A stretch of DNA of 64,000 nucleotides from Campylobacter concisus (GCF_003048595.2 NZ_CP049270.1:1550001-1614000); one strand, 5' to 3'. Positions 46,523 to 55,924 are shown, numbered from the stretch's first letter. The notes: generated from the letters alone by a model not told the origin. Program-made: numbers and translations.

Positions 46523-46549
46523 ATATCGTGAAATTTTTTAAAAACTTTA
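46523..46549 (-). promoter_or_regulatory. Sigma-28 (FliA) promoter of the flagellin gene
   Basis: On the minus strand TAAAGTTT (46542-46549) is followed after 13 bases by CGATAT (46523-46528), matching the FliA-type consensus of Campylobacter late flagellar genes. It lies about 50 bases before the ATG. The leader has a small palindrome CGACTTCTTGTCG at 46500-46512 that can form a hairpin. Confidence 0.78.
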
Positions 46550-46663
46550 TAGGTATAAATGAAAAATTTTTAAAAGATAGATCCTTGGCTTGATTTTTAT
46601 GCCTTGATACTTTAAAAATTATTTTTGCTACAATTACGCCAAAAAATACAAAGGCTATATATA

Positions 46664-48778
46664 ATGAAAAGCTTAATCATCGTAGAGTCGCCTGCAAAAG
46701 CAAAGACTATCAAAAATTTTCTAGATAAAAACTACAACGTCATCGCCTCAAAAGGCCACATCAGAGACCTGCCAAAAACAAGCTTTGGCATCAAGATAGA
46801 AGATGATAAATTTACCCCAGAGTATCGTATCAGCAGCGATCACTCCGCCATCGTAAAAGAGATAAAAGAGCTCGCCAAGGGTGCTGATGAAATTTACCTC
46901 GCGACCGATGAAGATAGAGAGGGTGAAGCGATCGCGTTTCATATCGCAAATGCCATCGGCAAAGAGCCAACTAGCCTACCTCGTATCGTCTTTCACGAGA
47001 TCACCAAAAGCGCCATACAAAACGCTCTAAAAAGTCCAAGACGCGTCGATATGAATAGCGTCAATGCCCAGCAAACAAGGCGTTTGCTCGACCGCATAGT
47101 TGGCTACAAACTAAGTCCGCTTTTAAATTTAAAGATACAAAAAGGTTTAAGCGCTGGCCGTGTGCAAAGTGCAGCTCTCAAGATAATAGTCGATCGTGAG
47201 CGTGAGATACAAGCGTTTAAGCCGGTTGAGTACTACACTATCGACACCATTTTTAAAAAAGATCTAGACGCTGAGCTAGTTAAATTTGAAAATCAAAAGA
47301 TAGAAAAGCTCACTATCCAAAACCCAGACCGTGCAAAATACATCATTGAAAATTTACAAAATGAGAAATTTAGCGTCCGAGAGATCGAGAGCAAGGATAG
47401 AAAGATCCAGCCAAGCCCGCCATTTATGACCTCAACGCTTCAGCAAAGTGCGAGCAACCGCCTTGGCTTTAGCCCTAAAAAGACGATGGTGATCGCACAA
47501 AGCCTCTATGAGGGCGTGCAAACAAACGAAGGCTTCATGGGTGCGATCACTTATATGAGAACGGACAGCTTAAATTTAGCCAAAGAGGCCGTTGCAGCCG
47601 CTAGAGAGCATATATTGCAAAACTACGGCAAAGAGTATCTGCCAGCCAAAGCGATAAGCTACACGACAAGCTCAAAAGGCGCGCAAGAAGCCCACGAAGC
47701 GATCCGCCCTACAAATTTAAACTTCACACCGCAAATTGCTGCTAAATTTCTAGAAAAGGATGCGCTAAAACTCTACACACTCATCTACAATAGATTTTTA
47801 GCCTGCCAAATGAGCGCATGTGTGAGCCAAACGCAAAATGTCTATGTCGCAAGCGAAAAAGGCGAGTTTAAGATAAGCGGCAGAAAGGTACTATTTGACG
47901 GCTTTTACAAAGTTTATGGCGAGCTTGATAAGGATAAAATTTTGCCAAATTTAAAAAAGGGCGACGAGATGAGCTTGCAAAGCATAAAAAGCACGCAAAA
48001 TTTCACCGAGCCACCAGCTAGGTACTCAGAAGCTGGCCTTGTTAAGAAGTTAGAGAGCCTAGGTATCGGTCGCCCAAGTACCTATGCACCAACTATCACG
48101 CTGCTAACCTCAAGAGACTACGTGAGAGTCGAGAAAAAGCAGCTCATACCAAACGAGATCGCATTTAGCATGATAGGCGTTTTGGAGGAGCACTTTAGCA
48201 ATATAGTTGATAGCGAATTTACCTCACATCTTGAAGAAAAGCTCGATGAAATCGCACTTGACAAGGCTGATTGGCAAAAGGTGCTAAGTGACTTTTACTA
48301 TCCATTTATGGAAAAAATTAGCGCTGGCAAAACTGGCATAAAAAGCCTAAAAACAGCCACTCCGATCGGCGAGAAGTGCCCAGAGTGTGGAAGCGAGCTA
48401 GTGCTTAGAAAGGGCAGATACGGCGAGTTTATCGCTTGTTCAAATTTCCCAAAATGCAAATACTCAAGAAACATCGCAAAAGATAATGAAAAGAGCGCAG
48501 AGACAGGCACTACTGCGGCAGCTAAGCCAAAACGTGAGCTTAAAAAGCTTGATGTGCCATGTCCAAAATGTGGCGGCGAGATCGTCGAGAGATTTAGCAG
48601 GCGCGGTAAATTTTATGGATGTGCCAACTATCCAAAATGTGACTTCATCTCAAACTACGAGCCAGTTGAGCAAAAATGCGACGAATGTGGCGGCGATATG
48701 ATCAAAAAAGAGCTTAAAAAAGGTACATTTATAGAGTGCACAAAATGCAAGAAAAAGACGCTAGTCGCCGAAAACTAA
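46664..48778 (+). CDS. topA: DNA topoisomerase I (TopA)
   Basis: I choose ATG 46664 (MKSLIIVESPAKAKTIKNFL), the normal TopA start; the frame upstream to 46625 covers the promoter. The 704-residue enzyme has the Toprim domain (EIYLATDEDREGEAIAFH), the catalytic tyrosine in GAITYMRTDS (about residue 310) and three C-terminal four-cysteine zinc ribbons (CPECGSELVL, CPKCGGEIVE, CDECGGDMIK). It relaxes negative supercoils. A -10-like TACAAT is at 46629-46634 and a hairpin follows the stop. Confidence 0.96.
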   Translation: MKSLIIVESPAKAKTIKNFLDKNYNVIASKGHIRDLPKTSFGIKIEDDKFTPEYRISSDHSAIVKEIKELAKGADEIYLATDEDREGEAIAFHIANAIGKEPTSLPRIVFHEITKSAIQNALKSPRRVDMNSVNAQQTRRLLDRIVGYKLSPLLNLKIQKGLSAGRVQSAALKIIVDREREIQAFKPVEYYTIDTIFKKDLDAELVKFENQKIEKLTIQNPDRAKYIIENLQNEKFSVREIESKDRKIQPSPPFMTSTLQQSASNRLGFSPKKTMVIAQSLYEGVQTNEGFMGAITYMRTDSLNLAKEAVAAAREHILQNYGKEYLPAKAISYTTSSKGAQEAHEAIRPTNLNFTPQIAAKFLEKDALKLYTLIYNRFLACQMSACVSQTQNVYVASEKGEFKISGRKVLFDGFYKVYGELDKDKILPNLKKGDEMSLQSIKSTQNFTEPPARYSEAGLVKKLESLGIGRPSTYAPTITLLTSRDYVRVEKKQLIPNEIAFSMIGVLEEHFSNIVDSEFTSHLEEKLDEIALDKADWQKVLSDFYYPFMEKISAGKTGIKSLKTATPIGEKCPECGSELVLRKGRYGEFIACSNFPKCKYSRNIAKDNEKSAETGTTAAAKPKRELKKLDVPCPKCGGEIVERFSRRGKFYGCANYPKCDFISNYEPVEQKCDECGGDMIKKELKKGTFIECTKCKKKTLVAEN

Positions 48779-48788
48779 AAAATTTATA

Positions 48789-48821
48789 GTCAAATTTAAG
48801 CCATTTTGGCTTGGATTTGAC
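48789..48821 (+). terminator. Terminator of topA
   Basis: GTCAAAT-TT-AAGCC pairs with GGCTT-GG-ATTTGAC around a short ATTTT loop, 11 bases after the topA stop, and is followed by TTTATTTGC. One small internal mismatch interrupts the stem. Confidence 0.65.
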
Positions 48822-48884
48822 TTTATTTGCAAAATCCATTTTTGCTTATTTGCTTATCTGCTCAAATTTTAAACCTATCAAAGT

Positions 48885-48890
48885 TATAAT
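48885..48890 (+). promoter_or_regulatory. -10 box for bioB-crcB
   Basis: TATAAT in AAGTTATAATACGCC is 20 bases before ATG 48911, with AAAAAGGATG as the ribosome site region. The same short-leader layout is seen before dcd. Confidence 0.55.
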
Positions 48891-48910
48891 ACGCCAAAAA
48901 AGGATGAAAT

Positions 48911-49750
48911 ATGAAAACAATTATGCTCTGTGCGATATGTTCGGTTACTCAAGGAAATTGCGGTGAGGACTGCGCTTATTGCACGCAAAGTGCCAAGGCT
49001 GGCGCTGATATCACGAAATTTAAAGAAAAAAGCGTGCAGCAGGTGGTGGACGAGGCTAAAATGGCTTATAAAAACCACGCTCTTGGCTTTTGTTTGGTCA
49101 CAAGCGGTGCTAGACTGAATGACAAAAAGACCGACTACATCGTCTCTTTAGCAAAGGCAGTGCATAAAGAAGTGCCAAATTTGATGCTTATCGCATGTAA
49201 CGGCATGGCAACTTACGAGCAGCTTAGCGAGCTTAAAAAGGCTGGCGTTTTTAGTTACAACCACAACCTTGAAACAAGCCGAGAATTTTTCCCAAAAATT
49301 TGTAAAACACACACTTGGGACGAGAGATATCAGACAAATTTAGACGCAAAAAGAGCAGGTCTTATGCTTTGCACTGGTGGAATTTACGGCGTTGGCGAGA
49401 GTGAGGCCGATAGAGTAAGCTTTAGAGCTAGTCTAAAAGAGCTTGAGCCATTTTCATCGCCGATAAATTTTTTCATAAAAAATGAATCTCTAACTCTTGA
49501 TCTACCTCCTCTTAGTGTGGATGAAGCCCTAAAGATCGTACGTGACACCAAAAGCGCTCTTCCAGAAACTAGAGTCATGATAGCTGGTGGCAGGGAGAAA
49601 ATTTTAGGCGATAGGCAATACGAGATCTTTGAAAATGGCGCCGACGCGATCGTGATAGGCGACTATCTCACTGCAAAAGGTGAGAAAGCTAGCAAGGATA
49701 TCGAGGAGCTTACAAAGCGCGGTTTTAGCTTCGCAAGTATCTGTCACTAA
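48911..49750 (+). CDS. bioB: Biotin synthase (BioB)
   Basis: The 279-residue radical SAM protein has the [4Fe-4S] motif C17-x3-C21-x2-C24 in NCGEDCAYCTQS, then ACNGMATYEQLSELKKAG, YNHNLETSREFFPKI and the GIYGVGE segment. It inserts sulfur into dethiobiotin. It is shorter than E. coli BioB (346), lacking an N-terminal extension, as is usual in Campylobacter. Biotin is needed by AccB in this window. Its TAA overlaps the crcB ATG. Confidence 0.93.
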   Translation: MKTIMLCAICSVTQGNCGEDCAYCTQSAKAGADITKFKEKSVQQVVDEAKMAYKNHALGFCLVTSGARLNDKKTDYIVSLAKAVHKEVPNLMLIACNGMATYEQLSELKKAGVFSYNHNLETSREFFPKICKTHTWDERYQTNLDAKRAGLMLCTGGIYGVGESEADRVSFRASLKELEPFSSPINFFIKNESLTLDLPPLSVDEALKIVRDTKSALPETRVMIAGGREKILGDRQYEIFENGADAIVIGDYLTAKGEKASKDIEELTKRGFSFASICH

Positions 49751-50103
49751 TGCTTGCAAATTTACTTTTCGCAGGGCTTGGAGGCTTTATAGGAGCTGGA
49801 TGCAGGTTTTTAGCTGGCGAGCTGCTAAAATTTAGCCACTTTCCACTAACCACACTTGGCGTAAATGTGCTTGGTAGCTTCATTATAGGCGTATTATTTT
49901 GTCTAAATTTAAGCCAAAGCGCGAGAGTATTTTTGGTCGTTGGCATACTTGGCGGATTTACAACATTTTCAAGCTTTAGCCTTGATAGTGTGAAATTTTT
50001 ACTAGAAGGCGAGCTGGTAAAAGGCTTTTTAAATATCTTTTTAAACCTTAGCCTTTGCCTGCTTGCAAGCTATCTTGGCATTTTGCTTGGCAAAAATTTG
50101 TGA
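49750..50103 (+). CDS. crcB: Fluoride channel CrcB (Fluc)
   Basis: The 117-residue protein has four membrane helices and the Fluc signatures GGFIGAGCRFLAGE (residues 9-22) and GGFTTFSSFSLDSV (about 73-86), whose Phe and Ser/Thr residues line the fluoride pathway. It protects the cytoplasm from fluoride as a dual-topology dimer. It is coupled to bioB by TAATG overlap. No fluoride riboswitch is visible, as expected inside an operon. Confidence 0.94.
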   Translation: MLANLLFAGLGGFIGAGCRFLAGELLKFSHFPLTTLGVNVLGSFIIGVLFCLNLSQSARVFLVVGILGGFTTFSSFSLDSVKFLLEGELVKGFLNIFLNLSLCLLASYLGILLGKNL

Positions 50104-50148
50104 GTTTTTTAAGGTGTGTAGTAAAATAGCTTTGTTTGTACCATTTTA

Positions 50149-50458
50149 CAAATTTTAAAACTTTACTCGCTTACCATAGCAGACTGCTAAATTTGGGCTT
50201 CGTTTCGTTTAGCACTAAATTTAGAGCCGTGATATACTCGCTCATAAATTTTAAATTTGATAGGGTTTTAACCGCATTCAGTGCGCCAGCACTATTGCGT
50301 GCACTTTGAGCGTGTTAAGGGATTGGGGGATATAAAGGGGGATAAGGGGGCGACTTACGCAATTCAAGCCCATTTGTCCCCCTTTAAGTAAATTTCATCA
50401 ATCTATGTGCAAATTTTAAATTTCATTCACTCACAAGAATTGGCTAGTAAAATTTGAT
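50149..50458 (-). repeat. Composite intergenic repeat, copy 2 (inverted relative to copy 1)
   Basis: Read on the minus strand it has the same order as copy 1: a module A1 remnant (50409-50458, with CCAATTCTTGTGAGTGAATG), a stem-loop block (arms TAAAGGGGGA and TCCCCCTTTA, 50334-50385, including GGCTTGAATTGCG), a variable middle and module A2 (50149-50255). A2 is closest to the other copy, with a 30-base identical block and a conserved AGTCTGCTA-type end. The flanking genes are unrelated to those around copy 1, so the block moved or was duplicated as a unit. Confidence 0.7.
50319..50350 (+). other. Four-run G-quadruplex motif in repeat copy 2
   Basis: G runs of 3, 5, 5 and 5 bases are separated by loops of 3, 7 and 4 bases, satisfying the standard G3+N1-7 quadruplex rule on the plus strand. 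Such a run is rare in AT-rich DNA. It overlaps one arm of the stem-loop in the repeat, so the two structures would compete. Confidence 0.6.
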
Positions 50459-50508
50459 GAAATTTAACAAAACCGCATGCAGTGCAAAACACCACCACAT
50501 CCACCTTT

Positions 50509-50991
50509 CTATCTAGCTTCTACCTTTGGCATCTGAAGCATAAAATTTCTAGCCTCACTTAAAAGTACAGGCTTAAGCCCATCTACCAGAGTTTTTGGAT
50601 CATAAATTCTCTCATATGAAAGCATTAAGGCTCCATCATTTCTAAGTAAAAAGTGGATTATTTCTATATTTTTACTACTAGTTTCATCTTTTATAAGAGC
50701 TAAAATTTGATCATTTTCTTCGCTATAAAGCACCTCTTTAGCCTCTTTTATCTTCTTTTTTAGCTCAGCAAGCATACTTTCACTTTTTATATTTTTGTCA
50801 AATTTCACTCTAAAGCTTACAAAATGCTCATCAAAATTTTCATTTTTTAAAAAGTAAAAGCTCTCATCTTTGGCTGTATTTTTCTTATAAAAAATACTTC
50901 CATCAAATTTAAAACTTTGAACTAAACTTAGCTCGTCTGTAAAGCCAAAAATTCCAAAAAACATCAAGACAAAAAATAGAAATTTACGCAT
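50509..50991 (-). CDS. Small exported protein of unknown function
   Basis: I choose ATG 50991 (MRKFLFFVLMFFGIFG), which has GGAG nine bases upstream; TTG 51006 would only add five residues. The 160-residue product has a signal peptide of about 18-20 residues and a soluble domain rich in K, E and F with no cysteines in the mature part. I recognise no family. It is probably periplasmic. The upstream gap to the divergent antiporter gene is about 117 bases. Confidence 0.65.
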   Translation of the reverse strand: MRKFLFFVLMFFGIFGFTDELSLVQSFKFDGSIFYKKNTAKDESFYFLKNENFDEHFVSFRVKFDKNIKSESMLAELKKKIKEAKEVLYSEENDQILALIKDETSSKNIEIIHFLLRNDGALMLSYERIYDPKTLVDGLKPVLLSEARNFMLQMPKVEAR

Positions 50992-51108
50992 AAATTTGCA
51001 CTCCAAATTTTTAAAAATTTGTCGCCATTTTGCCTAAAAATCGCTTAGCTTAATCAAAAAATAACAAAGCTTTTTATACAATCAAACATTTTTAATTTAA
51101 GGATCTTT

Positions 51109-52272
51109 TTGCAGTTACATCAAGCTAGCGAGCTTAGTATTCTTGTCGTTTTGGCATTTATCGTCTTTGCTTCGCCTTATATTTCTAAAATTTTACACAT
51201 TCCTGTCGCTCCTGCTGAGATAATACTTGGAGCACTGGCTAGCTACATCGGGCTTGTCGGCGAAAATGAGATGTTTAAGCTAATTAGCGAAGTTGGCTTT
51301 TTCTTTTTGATGTTTCTAGCTGGCATGGAGATCGACCTTAGAATGCTTATAAACATTGACCGCAAAATTTTACGCCTGGGGCTTATATATCTTGCCCTCA
51401 TTTACTCGCTAGCAACTGCACTTACGTTTAGTTTTGGTCTTAGTTTGCTCTATATCATCATTATCCCAATAATGGCCGTTGGCATGATATTTACGCTATT
51501 TAAAGAGTATGGCAGAGATGTGAAATGGCTAAATTTGAGCATGCTTATTGCAACTATTGGTGAGCTTATAAGCATTACGCTTTTGACATTTATAGCAGCC
51601 TATTTGCAGTTTGGAGCTAGTATAAATTTATGGCTAACGATTGGCTATTTGATCTTATTTTTAGCTATCAGCGTACTTAGCTTTAAAATTTTAGATGTGC
51701 TTTTTTGGTGGTATCCGGGGCTTAAAGTGATCCTTATGCCACACTACGATAAGGATGAAAAAGATATTAGGCTAAGCATTGCGGTATTTTTTTCGATGAT
51801 TGCACTTATGTTTTATTTGAATTTAGAAGTTGCCTTTGGCGCGTTTATCGCAGGTATGTTTATAGCTACGTTTTTTGATCACAAAAAAGACTTACCGCAC
51901 AAGCTTTCAAGCTTTGGATTTGGTTTTTTGGTACCGATATTTTTTATACACATAGGCTCAACTTTCAAGCTCTCAAGCCTAAGCTCAAATGAAGTGATAA
52001 AAGATGCTATTTTTATATTTTGTGCGATGCTTGCCACAAGGCTTTTCTCAAGTGTGTTATTTGTAGGAAAATTAGGATTTAAGGGGATATTTTTGTTTTC
52101 TCTCTCACAATCCATGCCGCTAACACTTCTAGTAGCAGTTGCTACTATCGCACACAGATCAGGTGAGATAAGTGACTATTCTTACTCATCTTTTATCCTA
52201 GCAAGCCTAGCTCAAGCTATAATAGGGACAATAATTATAAAATTTCTAATGCAATCAAGAAGCAAGGAGTAA
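51109..52272 (+). CDS. Cation:proton antiporter (CPA2, Kef/NapA-type membrane domain)
   Basis: The 387-residue membrane protein has about 12 helices and the CPA2 start: SPYISKILHIPVAPAEIILG, then FFLMFLAGMEIDLRML. The second half has NLEVAFGAFIAGMFIATFF and FLVPIFFIHIGSTFKL. It exchanges Na+ or K+ for protons; no TrkA-N regulatory domain follows, so it is the membrane domain only. The start is TTG 51109 with AAGGAT upstream. It ends two bases before gltA, so both may be co-transcribed. Confidence 0.87.
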   Translation: MQLHQASELSILVVLAFIVFASPYISKILHIPVAPAEIILGALASYIGLVGENEMFKLISEVGFFFLMFLAGMEIDLRMLINIDRKILRLGLIYLALIYSLATALTFSFGLSLLYIIIIPIMAVGMIFTLFKEYGRDVKWLNLSMLIATIGELISITLLTFIAAYLQFGASINLWLTIGYLILFLAISVLSFKILDVLFWWYPGLKVILMPHYDKDEKDIRLSIAVFFSMIALMFYLNLEVAFGAFIAGMFIATFFDHKKDLPHKLSSFGFGFLVPIFFIHIGSTFKLSSLSSNEVIKDAIFIFCAMLATRLFSSVLFVGKLGFKGIFLFSLSQSMPLTLLVAVATIAHRSGEISDYSYSSFILASLAQAIIGTIIIKFLMQSRSKE

Positions 52273-52274
52273 AA

Positions 52275-53552
52275 ATGTCATCAAATACAGCTACGCTAAC
52301 TGATAACAGAACTGGCAAGAGTTACGAGTTTCCTATACTAAAAGGCACTATGGGACCTGATGTGATAGACATCTCGACATTTTTTAGTGATACTGGAATG
52401 TTTACTTTTGACAGAGGTTATACTTCAACTGCGATGTGTCGCTCGGCGATAACTTACATAGACGGCTTAAAAGGCGAGCTAATGTATAGAGGTTATGATA
52501 TCGCGTATTTGGCTGAAAATAAGACATTTTTAGACGTGGCATATTTACTCTTAAACAAAGAGCTTCCAACAAATGATCAGTATATAAATTTTAAAACCGA
52601 GCTTAAAAAAAGAAGCTTTATACATGAAGGCATGATGAAGCTATTTGATGCATTTCCAGACAAAGCTCACCCTATGGCGATCTTGCAAGCAGCGGTCTCA
52701 GCCCTAAGTGCCTTTTACTCAGATCACTTAAATATGGATAAACCTGAAGAGTATCACGAGATGGCTATGCGTATAATCGCTAAAATTCCAACGATCGCGG
52801 CCTTTAGCTACCGCTACTCACGCGGACTTCCTATCATCTATCCAAATTTAGATCGTGGCTTTACTGAAAATTTCCTCTACATGATGAGAGGCTATCCATA
52901 TGAGCATGTCGATCTTAAGCCTATCGAGATAAAAGCACTTGATACGGTCTTTATGCTGCACGCAGATCACGAGCAAAACGCTTCAACGACGACTGTTAGA
53001 ACCGTTGGCTCAACGCATGCTCACCCATACGCATGTATAAGTGCAGGTATCGGAGCACTTTGGGGCTGGGCTCATGGCGGCGCAAACGAGGGCGTTATCC
53101 GTCAGCTTGAAGAGATCGGCTCAGTCGCAAACGTCGATAGATACATCGCTAGAGCGAAGGATAAAAACGATCCATTTAGGCTAATGGGCTTTGGTCACAG
53201 AGTCTATAAAAACTTTGACCCTCGCGCAAAAGTGCTTAAGAAGATGAGAGATCAGCTTATGGATGAGATAGGCATTAACTCAGAGCTTATCAAGATCGCA
53301 AACCGCATTGAGGAGATCGCGCTAAATGATGACTATTTTGTGAGTAGAAATTTATATCCAAACGTTGATTTTCACTCAGGACTCATCCTAAAGGCGCTTG
53401 GCATACCAAATAATATGTTTGCCGTCATCTTTGTCATCGGCAGGACTCCAGGCTGGATCAGCCAGTGGATCGAGCTAAAAGAGCAAGATACAATAAAGAT
53501 CGTCCGCCCAAGACAGCTTTATGTTGGAGAGACAAACAGAACACCAAAATGA
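52275..53552 (+). CDS. gltA: Citrate synthase (GltA)
   Basis: The 425-residue protein is a type II citrate synthase: TSTAMCRSAITYIDG near the start, the active-site histidines in MLHADHEQNASTTTVR and WGWAHGGANEG, and the catalytic Asp region MGFGHRVYKNFDPRA. It condenses acetyl-CoA, which NifJ could supply here, with oxaloacetate. It overlaps cysQ by four bases. The ribosome site is AAGGAG. Confidence 0.96.
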   Translation: MSSNTATLTDNRTGKSYEFPILKGTMGPDVIDISTFFSDTGMFTFDRGYTSTAMCRSAITYIDGLKGELMYRGYDIAYLAENKTFLDVAYLLLNKELPTNDQYINFKTELKKRSFIHEGMMKLFDAFPDKAHPMAILQAAVSALSAFYSDHLNMDKPEEYHEMAMRIIAKIPTIAAFSYRYSRGLPIIYPNLDRGFTENFLYMMRGYPYEHVDLKPIEIKALDTVFMLHADHEQNASTTTVRTVGSTHAHPYACISAGIGALWGWAHGGANEGVIRQLEEIGSVANVDRYIARAKDKNDPFRLMGFGHRVYKNFDPRAKVLKKMRDQLMDEIGINSELIKIANRIEEIALNDDYFVSRNLYPNVDFHSGLILKALGIPNNMFAVIFVIGRTPGWISQWIELKEQDTIKIVRPRQLYVGETNRTPK

Positions 53553-54355
53553 GTGAGCTTCTAAATTTAGCTAAAAAAGCAGCCGTTAATGCTGGAGCGC
53601 AAATAATGAAATTTTACTCTGCAGATAATACGGCTCTTAAAGTCTGCCTAAAAGATGACAGCTCGCCACTAACTAGCGCCGATCTAGCTGCAAATGAAGC
53701 GATAATAAAAATTCTAAGCAAAAGTGGGATAAAAATTTGCTCTGAAGAGAGCATCCTGAAAGAAAACGACAAAGATGAGTTTTGGCTCGTAGATCCACTT
53801 GATGGCACGAAAGAATTTCTAGCTAGAAACGGCGAATTTTGCGTTTGCATAGCGCTTATAAAAAAAACTAGACCGGTGCTTGGCGTGATATTTATCCCAG
53901 TTAGTAAAGAGCTTTTTTATGCTGATGAAAATGGCGCTTTTAAAGAAATTTTAGATGACAATGATGAAATCATAAAGAGAGTTGATCTAAACAAAAAAGA
54001 TAAAAATTTAGACAATCTAATCTTTTCAAGCAGAAGAGGCGATGCCAAAGAGATAGAACTTATAGGACAGAGCTTAAATTTTGAGCAAAGGTGCATCGGC
54101 TCAGCCATAAAATTTTGCCGTTTGGTTGAATTTGGCGGAGCTTATTTGAGATTTGCCCCAAGCTACCTTTGGGACAATGCAGCAGGAGAAGCGCTCGTAA
54201 ATTTTTGTGGCGGAAAAGTATTTGACGCTAATAGTAGCAAAGAGATGAGCTACGAGCTTGCTGATTTAAAAAGTCCATTTTTCATAGCTCTCTCAAAAAA
54301 CACACTAAATCTAAAAGATAAAATCATACAACTATATAAGCAAAATAAAATTTAA
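53549..54355 (+). CDS. cysQ: 3'(2'),5'-bisphosphate nucleotidase (CysQ)
   Basis: I place the start at ATG 53549 (MSELLNLAKKAAVNAG), overlapping the gltA TGA. The 268-residue protein belongs to the inositol monophosphatase superfamily: ICSEESI-type glutamates and the metal motif DPLDGTKEF (about residues 79-87), with the later metal Asp in SYLWDNAAGEALV. It degrades 3'-phosphoadenosine 5'-phosphate. No sulfate-assimilation genes are nearby, so location in a citrate synthase operon is incidental. Confidence 0.88.
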   Translation: MSELLNLAKKAAVNAGAQIMKFYSADNTALKVCLKDDSSPLTSADLAANEAIIKILSKSGIKICSEESILKENDKDEFWLVDPLDGTKEFLARNGEFCVCIALIKKTRPVLGVIFIPVSKELFYADENGAFKEILDDNDEIIKRVDLNKKDKNLDNLIFSSRRGDAKEIELIGQSLNFEQRCIGSAIKFCRLVEFGGAYLRFAPSYLWDNAAGEALVNFCGGKVFDANSSKEMSYELADLKSPFFIALSKNTLNLKDKIIQLYKQNKI

Positions 54356-54359
54356 AAAC

Positions 54360-55916
54360 TTAAATTTCTTCTAGCAGATAAAGCAGACTAGCTATTTTTG
54401 CTGTGCCTATCACGTAGCTCATTATATTTGCTGCGACCTTGTCTTTTTTAAGCACTTTGCCATTTATGTCAAATATATCTTCGTTGTTCTCTTTGATAAA
54501 TTTTAAGGTTTTTGCTGCGACATCTTCTAAGCTATTTTTGCCGTCAAGCAATAAAAGTATGTAATAATCGATATTGTTAAGCTTTCTTGAGATACTAAAT
54601 TTATTAGCAAAAACAACATCGGCATTATTTTTATGATTTAAAAAATATCTTACATAATTTATTAATTTTTGGCTAAGTCTTGAATGCCCAGGCCTATACT
54701 CGATATTTTTTTGCTCATCTTTTAAGATCATTGCATCAGACGAATTTGTTAAAATTCTTACAAAGGCGCTATAAACCATGAGCTTATCTTCTGGCAAAAT
54801 TTCTAAAATCTGAGAAAGGTTTATACTAGCTGGATACATCTTATAAAAGACCTCGCAAAGCCATGATATATCTTGTGGCATAGCGCCATAACTATCTTGC
54901 CACTGGTTATCTTTCTTTATAAAATCTGCCACAACGTGAATTTTATTAATATCGCTTGGACCTATTTGTTTATTTGCTATACTCTCATAAGTTTTGCTAT
55001 GGACTATTAGACTTTGTCTAAAGACTTTGTTGCTAATCATATCCATGAATTGCTCTAGATCGATCCTGTCTTTAAACTTGTTATTTTTGTATTCATCTAC
55101 TACGGCCGTGCCAACATCTGGGGTAAAAATATCATCAAGCGTATACTCACAAAGATAAGTAAGCTCATTTTTAGCAAGCATGGCATTAAAATCTTTAAAA
55201 TAAAATGGATCATTTGTGTATTCTAAAAACTCATGAGCTATGTAAAAGTCATCTTTTGAGAGCACATGTTCTGTTACAAAAAGAAGCATCTTAAGAGGTA
55301 TTTTTCCCTCATAAATTTCTTCATCTCTTGTTAGCAAATATTCTTTATAGACTAAAAGTGCTTCTTTGGCTGCTTTTAACCTATCTTGCATGCTCTCTTT
55401 ATCTTTTGCGGCAAGTAGCATTATATCTCTTACGATGTCTTTTACTTTCCAGCCAGGATAAACATTATAAGAGATAAATGCCACGCCATTTGTACTTAAA
55501 TTCTCTCTTACGACTTTTAATATAGCTTCTTTTACAAAGTCAGGTACCCAGCTAAAAACGCCATGAGCAATGATATAGTCAAATTTATCATCACTGTTAA
55601 ATTCGCAAATATCGCCATGGATAAGCTCTAAATTTGTAAGCCCTATCTCTTTAACGATCTCTTGTCCACGCCTTATCTGCTCACCGCTAAGATCTATGCC
55701 AACTACTTTTGCATTTTTGTTATTTGCTGCAAATGGGATCAAATTTCCGCCAAAGCTACATCCTATCTCTAAAACTCTTGCATTTTCGCATGGCGGTGGA
55801 GTTATACCAAGAAGTGTAGCACAAGCTTCAAGCCTATATGGCGACGATTGGGCAAAAGCTATTGATTTATAAGTTAGCTCATCATAAGACTTTTCAATTT
55901 TGCTATTTTGACTCAT
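54360..55916 (-). CDS. SAM-dependent methyltransferase with methyltransferase regulatory domain
   Basis: The 518-residue protein has a class I methyltransferase domain (about residues 1-200): motif I VLEIGCSFGGNLIPFA, motif II VVGIDLSGEQIRRGQ and motif IV YIIAHGVFSWVPDFV. Residues about 210-300 match the methyltransferase regulatory domain, and the helical remainder (CEVFYKMYPASINLSQILEI) is typical of this family in gamma- and epsilonproteobacteria. The target is unknown. It lies eight bases after the redoxin gene on the same strand. Confidence 0.85.
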   Translation of the reverse strand: MSQNSKIEKSYDELTYKSIAFAQSSPYRLEACATLLGITPPPCENARVLEIGCSFGGNLIPFAANNKNAKVVGIDLSGEQIRRGQEIVKEIGLTNLELIHGDICEFNSDDKFDYIIAHGVFSWVPDFVKEAILKVVRENLSTNGVAFISYNVYPGWKVKDIVRDIMLLAAKDKESMQDRLKAAKEALLVYKEYLLTRDEEIYEGKIPLKMLLFVTEHVLSKDDFYIAHEFLEYTNDPFYFKDFNAMLAKNELTYLCEYTLDDIFTPDVGTAVVDEYKNNKFKDRIDLEQFMDMISNKVFRQSLIVHSKTYESIANKQIGPSDINKIHVVADFIKKDNQWQDSYGAMPQDISWLCEVFYKMYPASINLSQILEILPEDKLMVYSAFVRILTNSSDAMILKDEQKNIEYRPGHSRLSQKLINYVRYFLNHKNNADVVFANKFSISRKLNNIDYYILLLLDGKNSLEDVAAKTLKFIKENNEDIFDINGKVLKKDKVAANIMSYVIGTAKIASLLYLLEEI

Positions 55917-55924
55917 TTTAGCTC

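Larger units (their letters stand above)
50104..50508. other. 405-bp gene-free region carrying composite repeat copy 2
   Basis: No gene is visible. Most of it is the inverted second copy of the composite repeat found at 3964-4390 (annotated separately). A short direct repeat AACCGCAT[T/G]CAGTGC occurs at 50270-50284 and 50471-50485. Confidence 0.6.

Noticed and set aside
49700-49760. Fluoride riboswitch for crcB
   Set aside because: crcB starts within the bioB stop codon; there is no leader in which a riboswitch could lie.
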